From Flavobacteriaceae bacterium UBA3339 (lineage in GTDB: Bacteria > Bacteroidota > Bacteroidia > Flavobacteriales > Flavobacteriaceae), in the NCBI GenBank assembly GCA_002360925.1, contig DERN01000014.1:1-64000 (forward strand): 64,000 nt of DNA. Reading direction: 5' to 3'. The notes under the pieces were generated by a model. The model was not told the origin of the DNA. It saw nothing but the letters and a program-made list of their open reading frames with translations, and ran no database searches. Each line of letters begins with the position of its first letter. Position 1 is the first letter of the stretch. Shown here piece by piece: positions 25,843 to 34,228 of this stretch. The position numbers and the translations under genes are program-made.

Positions 25843-26343
25843 TTAAAAATCTCTTCCTTCTTCTTCTCGTAATGCCACGCCAAGGTTTTGAAGCTGTGGC
25901 GCATTTTCGCAAGCAATATATTTTGCTGGTTCGGTATCGCTTAGGTTTTGATGCTGATGCCAAGCCCAAGAAGGAATGTATAAAGCATCGCCCGCTTGCC
26001 ATTCTACAATTTCGTCTTCAACACGAGTCCAACCTTTACCTTCAATCACATATAAAACAGTTTCATAAGTGTGGCGGTGCAAATGTGTTTTTTGTCCTGG
26101 TAACAAACCTCCAATAGTCATACTTACATTTTTACTTGGCAGATCTACAAAAAATACAGGATGTTTTCTTTCTTCCGAAAATTGATTGTGAATTCCTGCA
26201 TTTTCAACGTTTTTGTGAATAATGTGCGAAGGTTTTAAATAGGTAGGTCTTGCAAAGGTTTGATGAAAATCTTTAGAGCTGAATTGTTTTTGTTCGGCAT
26301 GAATCGATTTTTTTACTTCTGTTACGTTTTCTAATTTTGACAT
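25843..26343 (-). CDS. Cupin-domain protein
   Basis: 166 residues with one cupin barrel. Motif 1 is GQKTHLHRHTYETVLYVIEG (metal ligands His, His, Glu) and motif 2 includes GDALYIPSWAWHQH (final His). A single mononuclear metal site suggests a dioxygenase, isomerase or binding role. First gene of the operon with the DHDPS-like and redoxin genes, divergent from the MocR-type regulator and sharing a compact promoter region with it. Confidence 0.85.
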   Translation of the reverse strand: MSKLENVTEVKKSIHAEQKQFSSKDFHQTFARPTYLKPSHIIHKNVENAGIHNQFSEERKHPVFFVDLPSKNVSMTIGGLLPGQKTHLHRHTYETVLYVIEGKGWTRVEDEIVEWQAGDALYIPSWAWHQHQNLSDTEPAKYIACENAPQLQNLGVALREEEGRDF

Positions 26344-26381
26344 GATTAAAAATTTTTATTGTTTAATGCATTATTGCAATA

Positions 26382-26400
26382 CAAAAGTATTTTATTTTTG
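26382..26400. promoter_or_regulatory. Back-to-back divergent promoters, cupin operon and mocR-type gene
   Basis: CAAAAGTA (minus-strand -7 TACTTTTG, 26382-26389) and TATTTTTG (plus-strand -7, 26393-26400) are separated by only 3 bp. The two polymerases would compete for the same DNA. Confidence 0.65.
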
Positions 26401-26401
26401 G

Positions 26402-26420
26402 ACTGTCTTAATGATACAGT
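26402..26420. promoter_or_regulatory. Candidate MocR-type operator
   Basis: ACTGT-N9-ACAGT inverted repeat just after the plus-strand -7 box. A wider TGGACT ... AGTCCA pair flanks it. Typical placement for a GntR/MocR regulator controlling a divergent operon. Confidence 0.55.
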
Positions 26421-26443
26421 TTTTATAAAAATAGCTAGTCCAG

Positions 26444-27868
26444 ATGTTACGAGAATGGAAATTTGAAATTCAATTAGATAGTCAATCAGATAAAGCGATT
26501 TATCTCCAGATTGCCGATGCTTTAATAAATGATATTCAATCAGGTAGATTAAAATCGGGTGAAGCTTTGCCCGGAAGTAGGAATTTAGCCACAATGTTGA
26601 ACGTTAATCGGAATACGGTTGTCGAAGCTCTAAATGTTTTATTGATAGAAGGGTGGTTAATTTCTAAAGAACGACGCGGTACTTTTGTATCCGATTCTTT
26701 ACCCGATTTTGAAGAAGCTGTAAAAAACGAAAAGACAGAAATTTCTTTAGAAGATATTTCAAATCCTTTAATTCAAATTATGTTTGATGACGGATATCCC
26801 GACAGTAAAATTGCACCTATTAAAGAGTTGGCAAGAGCTTATCGTCAAATCTTCCATCGAAAAGCAAGATGGCAAATGATGGGTTACAGCAATGTATTTG
26901 GAGATTTAGAATTTAGGAAAAACATTGTTCAAATGCTTAATCATCAAAGAGGAATGCAGGTTCAGGAACAAAATTTGTGTATAACTCGTGGAAGCCAGAT
27001 GGCGATGTATCTTTCTGCTCATTGTATTTTAGAAAAGGGAGATTATGTAATAGTAGAAAATCCGGGCTATAAACCTGCTTGGAAAGCTTTTGAAAGTGCA
27101 GGAGCGAAGTTGCTTCCGGTTTCGGTTGATCAAGATGGATTGTTGGTAGATGAAGTTGTAAAATATTTAAAATCATCAAAAAAAATCAAGGCACTTTATA
27201 CAACGCCACATCATCAATATCCCACAACTGTTACACTGAGTTTGAAAAGGAGATTGGAATTAATAAAACTTTCAAACCAATACGAATTTATCATTATCGA
27301 AGATGATTACGACAATGAATTTCATTTTGGATATCGTCCGGTTTTACCTTTATCGAGTTTCAAAGAACTCCAAAATTACATTTACATTGGTACCATGAGC
27401 AAAGTGGTTGCTCCGGCATTGCGTATCGGATATTTAGCGAGTAATGATTCTTCTTTGATTAAAAAAGTAGGCGAGTTACGTTCGATTATCGATGTACAAG
27501 GCGATAGTATAATGGAACAAGCCGTTTTACAACTTGTTAAAGACGGAACCATTAAACGACATATTAAAAAAGCAACACATCTCTACCAACAAAAACGTGA
27601 TTTTACAATAGAACTTTTAAACAAACATTTAAAAGGAAAAGTTTTTTTTAACGTTCCTGAAGGTGGTTTAGCTATTTGGATAGTTCCGAATGAATACCAA
27701 AACTGGGAATCTATTGCTAAAAAAATGAACGAAAAAGGTATTAAAATCATTACACCAGATTCTTATAGTTTTGACAAAGGAATAAACGGTTTACGATTAG
27801 GTTATGGCACATTAACAGAAGAGGATCTGGAAAAAGCGATTAAAACCTTTGCTGATATGTTAGAATGA
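26444..27868 (+). CDS. MocR/PdxR-type regulator (GntR HTH fused to aminotransferase domain)
   Basis: 474 residues. Residues 1-80 are a GntR winged helix (IYLQIADALINDIQSGRLKSG, RNLATMLNVNRNTVVEAL). The rest is a fold-type I PLP domain: SRGSQMAMYL-like binding segment, IIEDDYDNEF, and the PLP-lysine motif TMSKVVAPALRIGYL. Such proteins regulate vitamin B6 or amine genes in response to PLP. Here the divergent cupin/DHDPS operon is the obvious target. Own promoter and operator are upstream. Confidence 0.92.
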   Translation: MLREWKFEIQLDSQSDKAIYLQIADALINDIQSGRLKSGEALPGSRNLATMLNVNRNTVVEALNVLLIEGWLISKERRGTFVSDSLPDFEEAVKNEKTEISLEDISNPLIQIMFDDGYPDSKIAPIKELARAYRQIFHRKARWQMMGYSNVFGDLEFRKNIVQMLNHQRGMQVQEQNLCITRGSQMAMYLSAHCILEKGDYVIVENPGYKPAWKAFESAGAKLLPVSVDQDGLLVDEVVKYLKSSKKIKALYTTPHHQYPTTVTLSLKRRLELIKLSNQYEFIIIEDDYDNEFHFGYRPVLPLSSFKELQNYIYIGTMSKVVAPALRIGYLASNDSSLIKKVGELRSIIDVQGDSIMEQAVLQLVKDGTIKRHIKKATHLYQQKRDFTIELLNKHLKGKVFFNVPEGGLAIWIVPNEYQNWESIAKKMNEKGIKIITPDSYSFDKGINGLRLGYGTLTEEDLEKAIKTFADMLE

Positions 27869-27892
27869 GTTGTAGATTTAATTCATTATATT

Positions 27893-27934
27893 AAAAAAAC
27901 GTATCTAACTATTTATTAATTAGATACGTTTTTA
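27893..27934. terminator. Bidirectional terminator, MocR-type gene and ssrA
   Basis: Arms AAAAAAACGTATCTAA (27893-27908) and TTAGATACGTTTTTA (27920-27934) lie between the two convergent genes, with T-runs in both directions. Confidence 0.85.
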
Positions 27935-27936
27935 TT

Positions 27937-28337
27937 TGGTGGAGTCGCAGGGAATCGAACCCTGGTCCAAACAAGCAATCAAAGAGCTTTCTACATGCTT
28001 AGTTATTATTTAAATTTTCGATAAAAAGCTTGGCTAATAACATCCACTTTTTACTTAGCTTCTAAAGTTTCAAAGAATGTCCGAAGCACTAATCCTTCTA
28101 GATTTATTTTACGGTTCCCCGAAACAGGATGCCATAAATCAAGGCTTCCAAGAGGAATTTAGCTTTCCTATCTAATAGGACAAAGGCTTGATCTTACTAT
28201 AATTCAGAATTAAGCAGCTAAAGCGTAGTTTTCTTCGCCGTTTAAAAAAAGTTTCATTCATGATATTTACGAGCTGTAAATGAGCGCTCGACATGCTTAC
28301 TTTTCAATTCCACTCGCTGTCAAAACCGATCGACCCC
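27937..28337 (-). ncRNA. ssrA: tmRNA
   Basis: About 401 nt. The 5' end GGGGTCGATCGG (28337) and the 3' end, with the T-arm sequence GGTTCGATTCCC and a genomically encoded CCA (27937-27939), form the tRNA-like acceptor end. The tag frame at 28239-28210 reads GGC GAA GAA AAC TAC GCT TTA GCT GCT TAA, tag GEENYALAA. It rescues stalled ribosomes with SmpB, whose gene is at 59.5 kb in this window; tagged proteins go to the Clp proteases, and clpC and clpS are also here. One-piece tmRNA. Confidence 0.97.
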
Positions 28338-28349
28338 AAAATTGAAATG

Positions 28350-28357
28350 CAAATATA
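28350..28357 (-). promoter_or_regulatory. -7 promoter box (TATATTTG) for ssrA
   Basis: Exact consensus on the minus strand, 13 nt before the mature 5' end, allowing for 5' trimming by RNase P. Confidence 0.6.
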
Positions 28358-28430
28358 CAAAAAAGGGAAGTAAAATAAATCGATTTCTTATAAGAAATAA
28401 TCTTATTTCATATTTTTAATTATATTTGAG

Positions 28431-28438
28431 AAAACACT
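28431..28438 (+). promoter_or_regulatory. -7 promoter box (TATATTTG) for the J-domain gene
   Basis: Exact consensus ending 8 nt before the ATG at 28446, so the leader would be only a few nt or absent. Confidence 0.6.
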
Positions 28439-28445
28439 ATTTCTA

Positions 28446-29909
28446 ATGATTAATTATTATGTTATTTTAGAAATTCCAAATTTTTCTGAAGAATCAATAA
28501 TCAAAAAAGCATATAGAACTTTATCTAAGAAATATCATCCCGATGTAAATAAAGATCCAATTTCGGTTGATTATTTTTTAAAAATAAATGAAGCTTATGA
28601 TTTTTTAATGAACGAAAATAAACGTTTATTATTGAATCAGTTTTTGATTTCAGCTCATCAAAAACAAACTTTTTCTCAACCACAAAAAACTCAAGAAACT
28701 GTTTATCGAACTCAACAAAAGCCAATAATTCATTATTTTTCGACAGATCGAAAAAACTTTACATTGCACGATTATATTTTGATACAATGGAATGTAAGTC
28801 AATGTAAATCTCTTTTTATAAATGTAATTGGAAATGTAAAGTTTTCAGGAACTCACTATTTAAAAATCGAACATTTTATTGAAGAATTGGTCATTTTAAT
28901 GACAGTAGTAGGATTAGACGATATCGAATATAAATTTCAAATTAAGTTATTTTATCATAATGAAAATCCTGCATTAAAGGCATTTCATGAAATGCTTTTG
29001 AAGAATCCTGAGACAAAATCAATCAACTTTAAACAAGAAAAACTATTTTATTATCATGCAAGGTTAAGTAAAAACGAATTTAATAATAGAATTATTTTAT
29101 TATTTATTATTTTAGCGACAAACTCTTTTTTTTACATTTCGGCAAATTACAAATACGTAATGTTTATTGTTTTAGGCTTTAATTTGTGGTTGATTTACGT
29201 TCAAATCTATAAGAGAATGCATGATATTGAACATTTAAAAAATGATATATATAAGTTATGGATTCCTATTTATAATTTATATGTTTTTAAAGATTTAATT
29301 TCCGAAAAAAGTGAAAATGCTGTAAATGAATTCGGGATGAAACCTGATTCAAAAGAATATTCATTTATAAATTGGATTAAAAAAGAATTTAGGCAATTAA
29401 CCTCACAATTAAGTTTATTACAAAAAGTCAGTTTTAGTGCATATTTTTTTATATTCTTTTTAATTTCGGTAAAATCAATAATAAAATATGAAGAAATTCC
29501 GGTTGCCTTAACGCATCATTATACTGATTCTTCCAAACCGACTTCAAATAGTGCAAATCGATCTTATTTTTTGGTTTTTGATGAACGAATTACGGTCGAA
29601 GTTTCCGAAAGTCAGTATACAGAAATAATTCAAAGAAAAAGTCAGTATTCTTACGCAATTGGAATTAATAACCAAAATGAAACTCAATATTTAAATACTT
29701 ACAACAAGCAAACTAAAACAAAAGATCGCCTAAATTTAGGAATTCTTGCAAATACAAATCCAATAATAATACTATTGACTTTTATCTTTTTTGGTCAGCT
29801 TTATGCTTGGAAAAATTTAGATAAGCCTAATGAAAAAGTTTTTGCAAATGGATTTATGTTATTTGCTTTAATTTTGTACACTTTTGTTATTTTAAATATT
29901 ATTTTTTAA
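28446..29909 (+). CDS. Membrane J-domain protein with Ig-like and DUF805-like regions
   Basis: 487 residues. J-domain at 1-65 with HPD at 31-33. A linker rich in Gln/Lys/Thr follows. Residues about 100-180 (IQWNVSQCKSLFINVIGNVKFSG) resemble an Ig-like sheet pattern (WxVxxxxxVxIxxIGxVxxxG). Residues about 210-300 resemble DUF805: two membrane helices, then YKRMHDI, WIPIYNLYVF and VNEFGMKP. Further membrane segments lie near 325-345, 430-450 and 460-485. A J-domain should recruit DnaK; here that would be to the inner membrane. The client is unknown. Confidence 0.8.
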   Translation: MINYYVILEIPNFSEESIIKKAYRTLSKKYHPDVNKDPISVDYFLKINEAYDFLMNENKRLLLNQFLISAHQKQTFSQPQKTQETVYRTQQKPIIHYFSTDRKNFTLHDYILIQWNVSQCKSLFINVIGNVKFSGTHYLKIEHFIEELVILMTVVGLDDIEYKFQIKLFYHNENPALKAFHEMLLKNPETKSINFKQEKLFYYHARLSKNEFNNRIILLFIILATNSFFYISANYKYVMFIVLGFNLWLIYVQIYKRMHDIEHLKNDIYKLWIPIYNLYVFKDLISEKSENAVNEFGMKPDSKEYSFINWIKKEFRQLTSQLSLLQKVSFSAYFFIFFLISVKSIIKYEEIPVALTHHYTDSSKPTSNSANRSYFLVFDERITVEVSESQYTEIIQRKSQYSYAIGINNQNETQYLNTYNKQTKTKDRLNLGILANTNPIIILLTFIFFGQLYAWKNLDKPNEKVFANGFMLFALILYTFVILNIIF

Positions 29910-29920
29910 CTGAATTCAAT

Positions 29921-29948
29921 AAAAAAATCAAGCTATAAGCTTGATTTT
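29921..29948. terminator. Bidirectional terminator
   Basis: Arms AAAATCAAGCT (29924-29934) and AGCTTGATTTT (29938-29948), with flanking A-run on the left. It overlaps the stop region of the convergent DUF6048 gene. Confidence 0.85.
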
Positions 29949-30651
29949 ATCTTTTTTGCTGAACCTTAATAGGATTATATTTCTTCTTAAGCGGAATTAA
30001 ATAACTAATTGTATATCCAAATCCGGCGCCGATACTTCCGCTGTATTTTTGACCAAATCCGGGATAGTATAAATTCTCAAAACCTTCGGGTTGTTTTTGG
30101 GATAACAAAGCAGTGAATCGCGCGTTTATTCCTAAAAATAAATTATCCACGATTTCAACTTTCATTCCAAAACCTAATTCTAACCAATGAGCCGATAATC
30201 CGGTTGATTTTAATTCAGGATGTTGAATTTCTTCATTAAAATAGCCACTTCCCGTATTAATTCTGTATGAATGTAGGGTTTGATTATGTAAACTCAAACC
30301 ATATCTTGCGCCAACATAAATCATATTATTCATGTTAAGCCAGTTTTTATGAAGATTTTTTTCAACTCCAACCTTTAAAAACATTCCCGAAGTGGTGTAT
30401 GTTAATTGATCGTCTTTTTTGTACCGATCTTCAAAACCTGCCTCAGCAGCAATATACCAATCTTTATTATATCTATAATCGGCATTAATTTCAAAACCTT
30501 TATAGTTTTTATCCCAAACATTTCGACTTGCTTTAATTAAATCTGTTCCAATTCGCAAACCGTAAACTTCAGGATACTTTTTTACTAAAGAATCTTGTGC
30601 AAATAACGATGTTGTAAATACTAAACTAATAAAAAAGATAAATGTGCGCAT
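29947..30651 (-). CDS. DUF6048 family outer-membrane protein
   Basis: 234 residues with a signal peptide (MRTFIFFISLVFTTSLFAQ) and repeated amphipathic strands (FEINADYRYNKDWYIAAEAG; MIYVGARYGLSLH; LFLGINARFTALL; GAGFGYTISYLIPL), a small beta-barrel. It shares 26 nt with the DUF6452 gene upstream, so the two are translationally coupled. The DUF6452-DUF6048 pair next to rlmD is a recurring Flavobacteriaceae arrangement, as I recall it. No biochemical function is known. Confidence 0.82.
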   Translation of the reverse strand: MRTFIFFISLVFTTSLFAQDSLVKKYPEVYGLRIGTDLIKASRNVWDKNYKGFEINADYRYNKDWYIAAEAGFEDRYKKDDQLTYTTSGMFLKVGVEKNLHKNWLNMNNMIYVGARYGLSLHNQTLHSYRINTGSGYFNEEIQHPELKSTGLSAHWLELGFGMKVEIVDNLFLGINARFTALLSQKQPEGFENLYYPGFGQKYSGSIGAGFGYTISYLIPLKKKYNPIKVQQKR

Positions 30652-31132
30652 TATTTTCGTTGGTAATTTCGTTGGTTAATTTAGAAATACTTTGTATCCA
30701 AGGTGCATAATTAGGATCTGCAGAAGGTAATAAAGAAGCTCCAAAATCATAAAAATTTACTTTATATCCACACGCTTTAGAAACATAAAACTCTTCTGTA
30801 TTGTAAAGAAAACGCAGTTGATTCTTTTTAATAATCGTATCATTTTCTGCCGTTGGATCGTATTCGTATAAAGTAATTTCCCAAGTTGTTTCTTGTTTAT
30901 TAATTTGTAGAGGAACTTCGATTTTGGAACGATTTTTAAAAACAATCGTATCACTAAAACCATTTGCGACCAAACAAACTTTAGTAGCAACTTTTAGTTT
31001 TTCGGTTTCGAAATTGTCGTATAAACTTATGATAACATTTGGCGTTTCAGATTCGCCACCTTCACAAATATCATCTTTTTCGCAAGACGAAAGCAATACT
31101 GCCGCTAAACTTAAAAGCCAAATTTTCTTCAT
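30626..31132 (-). CDS. DUF6452 family lipoprotein
   Basis: 168 residues. Lipobox LLSSC puts the lipidated Cys at residue 17. The body is beta-rich with paired cysteines (DDICEGG, KVCLVANGF, KACGYKVNF). Likely anchored to the inner face of the outer membrane. Overlaps the downstream barrel gene by 26 nt, which suggests that lipoprotein and barrel work together. Separated from rlmD by a hairpin terminator. Confidence 0.82.
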   Translation of the reverse strand: MKKIWLLSLAAVLLSSCEKDDICEGGESETPNVIISLYDNFETEKLKVATKVCLVANGFSDTIVFKNRSKIEVPLQINKQETTWEITLYEYDPTAENDTIIKKNQLRFLYNTEEFYVSKACGYKVNFYDFGASLLPSADPNYAPWIQSISKLTNEITNENNAHIYLFY

Positions 31133-31171
31133 TTAATTTTTCTTATCGATTCAAAAATACGAAATCATTTT

Positions 31172-31205
31172 TAAAAAAAGAGCAGACAAAATCGCTGCTC
31201 TTTTT
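31172..31205 (-). terminator. Terminator after rlmD
   Basis: On the minus strand AAAAAGAGCAG pairs with CTGCTCTTTTT around a 9-nt loop, followed by a T-run. Confidence 0.85.
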
Positions 31206-31206
31206 G

Positions 31207-32619
31207 CTATCTTCTTTCTAAAAGTACTACATTTTCTACGTGATGCGTTTGCGGAAACATATCAACCGGGCGCACGCGAACTACTTTATATTTTTCGTCC
31301 ATTAAAGCTAAATCTCTAGCTTGCGTTGCCGAATTACAACTTACATAAACTACTCGTTTTGGTGCAATTTTTAAAATTTGTTCCACAACATCTTTATGCA
31401 TTCCGTCGCGTGGAGGATCTGTAATGATCACATCTGGTTGTCCGTGCGTTGAAATAAATTCGTCGTTAAAAACGTTTTTCATATCACCAACAAAGAATTT
31501 ACAATTCGCAATGTTATTGTGATTTGCATTAATTTTTGCATCGGCAATTGCTTCAGGAACTGCTTCTACACCAATTACTTTTTTTGCTTTTTTCGATACA
31601 AATTGTGCAATAGTTCCGGTTCCGGTATATAAATCGTAAACCAATTCTTCACCAGTTAATCCGGCAAAGTCGCGTGTAATAGAATACAATTCGTACGCTT
31701 GTTCTGAGTTAGTTTGATAAAACGATTTTGCATTTACACGGAATTGTAAACCTTCCATTTCCTCTAAAATATAATCTCTTCCGTAGAAACAAATTACTTC
31801 TTGATCATAAATTGTATCGTTCAATTTTTCGTTGATTACATATTGAAGCGATGTAATCATTGGAAAACGTTCTTTGATGAAATTCAAAATTAACTCACGA
31901 TTTTCGACATCTTCTTTAAAGAATTGCAATAAAACCATGATTTCGCCTGTTGAAGCAGTTCGAATCATCAAAGTTCTTAAGAATCCGCTATTTTCTCTCG
32001 GATTAAAAAACTCCATTCCGTACTTATTTGCAAAAGCTCGAATTTCGTTTCGGATATCATTTGAAGGATCTTCTTGAAGCCAACATTTTTTAATATCCAA
32101 TATTTTGTCCCACATTTTTGGAATATGGAATCCTAAAGCATTTTCTTTTCCTAATTCTTCGCCCGATTTAATTTCTTGCGGAGTTAACCAACGAGCGTTA
32201 GAAAACGAAAATTCCATTTTATTTCTGTAGAAAAATTGCTTTTTAGAACCCGAAATTTGTTCAAAATCAGGTAATTCAATCTTTCCAATTCGCTTTAAAT
32301 GATTAAAAACTTCTTGTTCTTTGTAGACCAATTGTTGGTCGTACTTCATATTCTGCCATTTACAACCGCCACACGAACCAAAATGTTCACAAACCGGCTC
32401 GGTACGATGTGGAGAATAGGAATGAACATGTGTAGCAATACCTTCGTAATAAGCTTTTCGCTTTTTAGTGGTTTGCACATTTACAACATCTCCCGGAACT
32501 ACATTTGGAATAAAAATGACTTTTCCGTCCGGAGCTTTCGCTACACAAACGCCTTTTGCACCTGCATCAAGGACTTCTACGTTTTCGAATACGATTCTTT
32601 CTTTACTTTTTCTTGCCAT
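31207..32619 (-). CDS. rlmD: 23S rRNA (uracil-C5)-methyltransferase, RlmD/RumA type
   Basis: 470 residues from ATG 32619 (an upstream TTG at 32634 is unlikely). An N-terminal TRAM domain (to about 65) precedes the 4Fe-4S cluster cysteines C77, C83 and C86 (CEHFGSCGGC). The SAM domain has YDLYTGTGTIAQF, the catalytic region ITDPPRDGM and the nucleophile Cys in VYVSCNSATQ. It methylates U in 23S rRNA. The -7 box lies so close that the mRNA may be leaderless. Confidence 0.93.
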   Translation of the reverse strand: MARKSKERIVFENVEVLDAGAKGVCVAKAPDGKVIFIPNVVPGDVVNVQTTKKRKAYYEGIATHVHSYSPHRTEPVCEHFGSCGGCKWQNMKYDQQLVYKEQEVFNHLKRIGKIELPDFEQISGSKKQFFYRNKMEFSFSNARWLTPQEIKSGEELGKENALGFHIPKMWDKILDIKKCWLQEDPSNDIRNEIRAFANKYGMEFFNPRENSGFLRTLMIRTASTGEIMVLLQFFKEDVENRELILNFIKERFPMITSLQYVINEKLNDTIYDQEVICFYGRDYILEEMEGLQFRVNAKSFYQTNSEQAYELYSITRDFAGLTGEELVYDLYTGTGTIAQFVSKKAKKVIGVEAVPEAIADAKINANHNNIANCKFFVGDMKNVFNDEFISTHGQPDVIITDPPRDGMHKDVVEQILKIAPKRVVYVSCNSATQARDLALMDEKYKVVRVRPVDMFPQTHHVENVVLLERR

Positions 32620-32623
32620 GCTG

Positions 32624-32641
32624 CAAAAATACAATATTGTA
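32624..32641 (-). promoter_or_regulatory. rlmD promoter with palindrome
   Basis: TATTTTTG (minus strand, 32624-32631) ends 4 nt before the ATG at 32619. It abuts the perfect palindrome TACAATATTGTA (32630-32641), a possible operator. Confidence 0.55.
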
Positions 32642-32766
32642 TATAATTGAGTTCATTTATGTGCTCAATATTTTTCTGTAAAAAATTATTATTTCTTAAC
32701 TTGCACTACGGATGATTTCTCTCCATAAAGAAGGAATGGTAAAGTATACAATTTAAAGAAAATTTT

Positions 32767-34005
32767 ATGAGTTTGAATCAGTTAACTTCAAATGAAGCGA
32801 TTGCATTGGAAGAAAAATACGGCGCACACAACTATCATCCGTTACCAGTTGTTTTGTCAAAAGGTGAAGGAGTTTATGTTTGGGATGTGGAAGGAAAAAG
32901 ATATTATGATTTTTTATCTGCTTATTCTGCCGTAAATCAAGGACATTGTCATCCAAGATTGGTAAAAGCAATGACAGATCAAGCGAGCACTTTGGCTTTA
33001 ACTTCTCGTGCATTTTACAATGATAAATTAGGAGTTTACGAGAAAAAGATTACAGAATTATTCGGTTTCGATAAAGTATTACCAATGAATTCTGGAGCAG
33101 AAGCTGTTGAAACTGCTCTTAAATTAACTCGAAAATGGGCTTATGAAGTAAAAAAAGTTTCTGAAAACGATGCGATAATTATTGTTTGTGAAAATAATTT
33201 CCATGGAAGAACAACTACTATTATTTCTTTTTCGAACGATCCAGAAGCACGAAAAAATTACGGACCTTATACCGATGGGTTTATTAGAATTCCGTATAAC
33301 GATTTAAATGCTTTGAAAGATGTTATTACAAATAAAAATATTGCTGGATTTTTAGTTGAGCCAATTCAAGGTGAAGCTGGTGTTTATGTTCCGGATGAAG
33401 GATATTTAGCCGAAGCTTATAAATTGTGTAAGCAAAATAACGTGTTGTTTATTGCAGATGAAGTTCAAACTGGAATAGCTCGTACAGGACGATTATTGGC
33501 TGTTGATCATGAAAATGTAAAACCAGATGTTTTAGTTCTTGGAAAAGCATTATCAGGCGGAATGTATCCAGTTTCGGCGGTTTTGGCGAACGATGAAATT
33601 ATGAATGTGATTAAACCAGGACAACATGGTTCAACATTTGGTGGAAATCCTTTAGCTGCAGCAGTTGCAACCGAAGCATTAGATATTGTTTTAGATGAAA
33701 AGTTAGCTGAAAATGCGGATAAATTAGGTCAATTGTTCCGTACAAAAATGGACGAATACATAAAAGGTTCAAACATTTGTACTTTGGTTCGTGGAAAAGG
33801 ATTATTAAACGCCATTTTAATTAATGATAGTGAAGAAAGTGAAACAGCTTGGAATATTTGCTTACGTCTACGTGACAACGGATTGTTAGCAAAACCAACA
33901 CACGGAAATATTATACGTTTTGCTCCGCCTTTAGTAATGAACGAAGAACAATTATTAGATTGTGTTCATATTATTACAGAAACTTTGAAAGAATTTGAGG
34001 GATAA
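32767..34005 (+). CDS. rocD: Ornithine aminotransferase
   Basis: 412 residues of the class III aminotransferase family. Seen: NSGAEAVETALKLTRKWAYEVK, NNFHGRTTTIISFSND, FLVEPIQGEAGVYVP, FIADEVQTGIARTG, and the PLP-lysine in LVLGKALSGGMYPVSA. Length and the ENNFHGRTT block match ornithine:2-oxoglutarate delta-aminotransferase, which makes glutamate semialdehyde for proline or arginine metabolism. It stands alone, with its own terminator. No -7 box was recognised. Confidence 0.92.
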   Translation: MSLNQLTSNEAIALEEKYGAHNYHPLPVVLSKGEGVYVWDVEGKRYYDFLSAYSAVNQGHCHPRLVKAMTDQASTLALTSRAFYNDKLGVYEKKITELFGFDKVLPMNSGAEAVETALKLTRKWAYEVKKVSENDAIIIVCENNFHGRTTTIISFSNDPEARKNYGPYTDGFIRIPYNDLNALKDVITNKNIAGFLVEPIQGEAGVYVPDEGYLAEAYKLCKQNNVLFIADEVQTGIARTGRLLAVDHENVKPDVLVLGKALSGGMYPVSAVLANDEIMNVIKPGQHGSTFGGNPLAAAVATEALDIVLDEKLAENADKLGQLFRTKMDEYIKGSNICTLVRGKGLLNAILINDSEESETAWNICLRLRDNGLLAKPTHGNIIRFAPPLVMNEEQLLDCVHIITETLKEFEG

Positions 34006-34021
34006 GACATCTTTCATTCAT

Positions 34022-34060
34022 AAAAAAAGCCAAAAGAATAATTATTCTTTTGGCTTTTTT
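34022..34060 (+). terminator. Terminator after rocD
   Basis: Long near-perfect hairpin with A-run, GCCAAAAGAATAAT stem, its complement and a T-run. Confidence 0.88.
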
Positions 34061-34187
34061 TATATTATTACTTTTATATTCCATTACCTATAAAATTCTC
34101 GAAATTTAATGATTTTTTAACTGTTAAGTGTTCATAACTTACCAAACAATAAAGGCGTTTAAATGAGGTAAATTCGCTGAAATTTAG

Positions 34188-34195
34188 TATATTTG
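34188..34195 (+). promoter_or_regulatory. -7 promoter box (TATATTTG) for gyrB
   Basis: Exact TAnnTTTG 33 nt upstream of the gyrB start. The rest of the 220-nt gap holds only the rocD terminator. Confidence 0.6.
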
Positions 34196-34228
34196 TAGTT
34201 TAAGTTCATATTTAGCTTACATATTATT

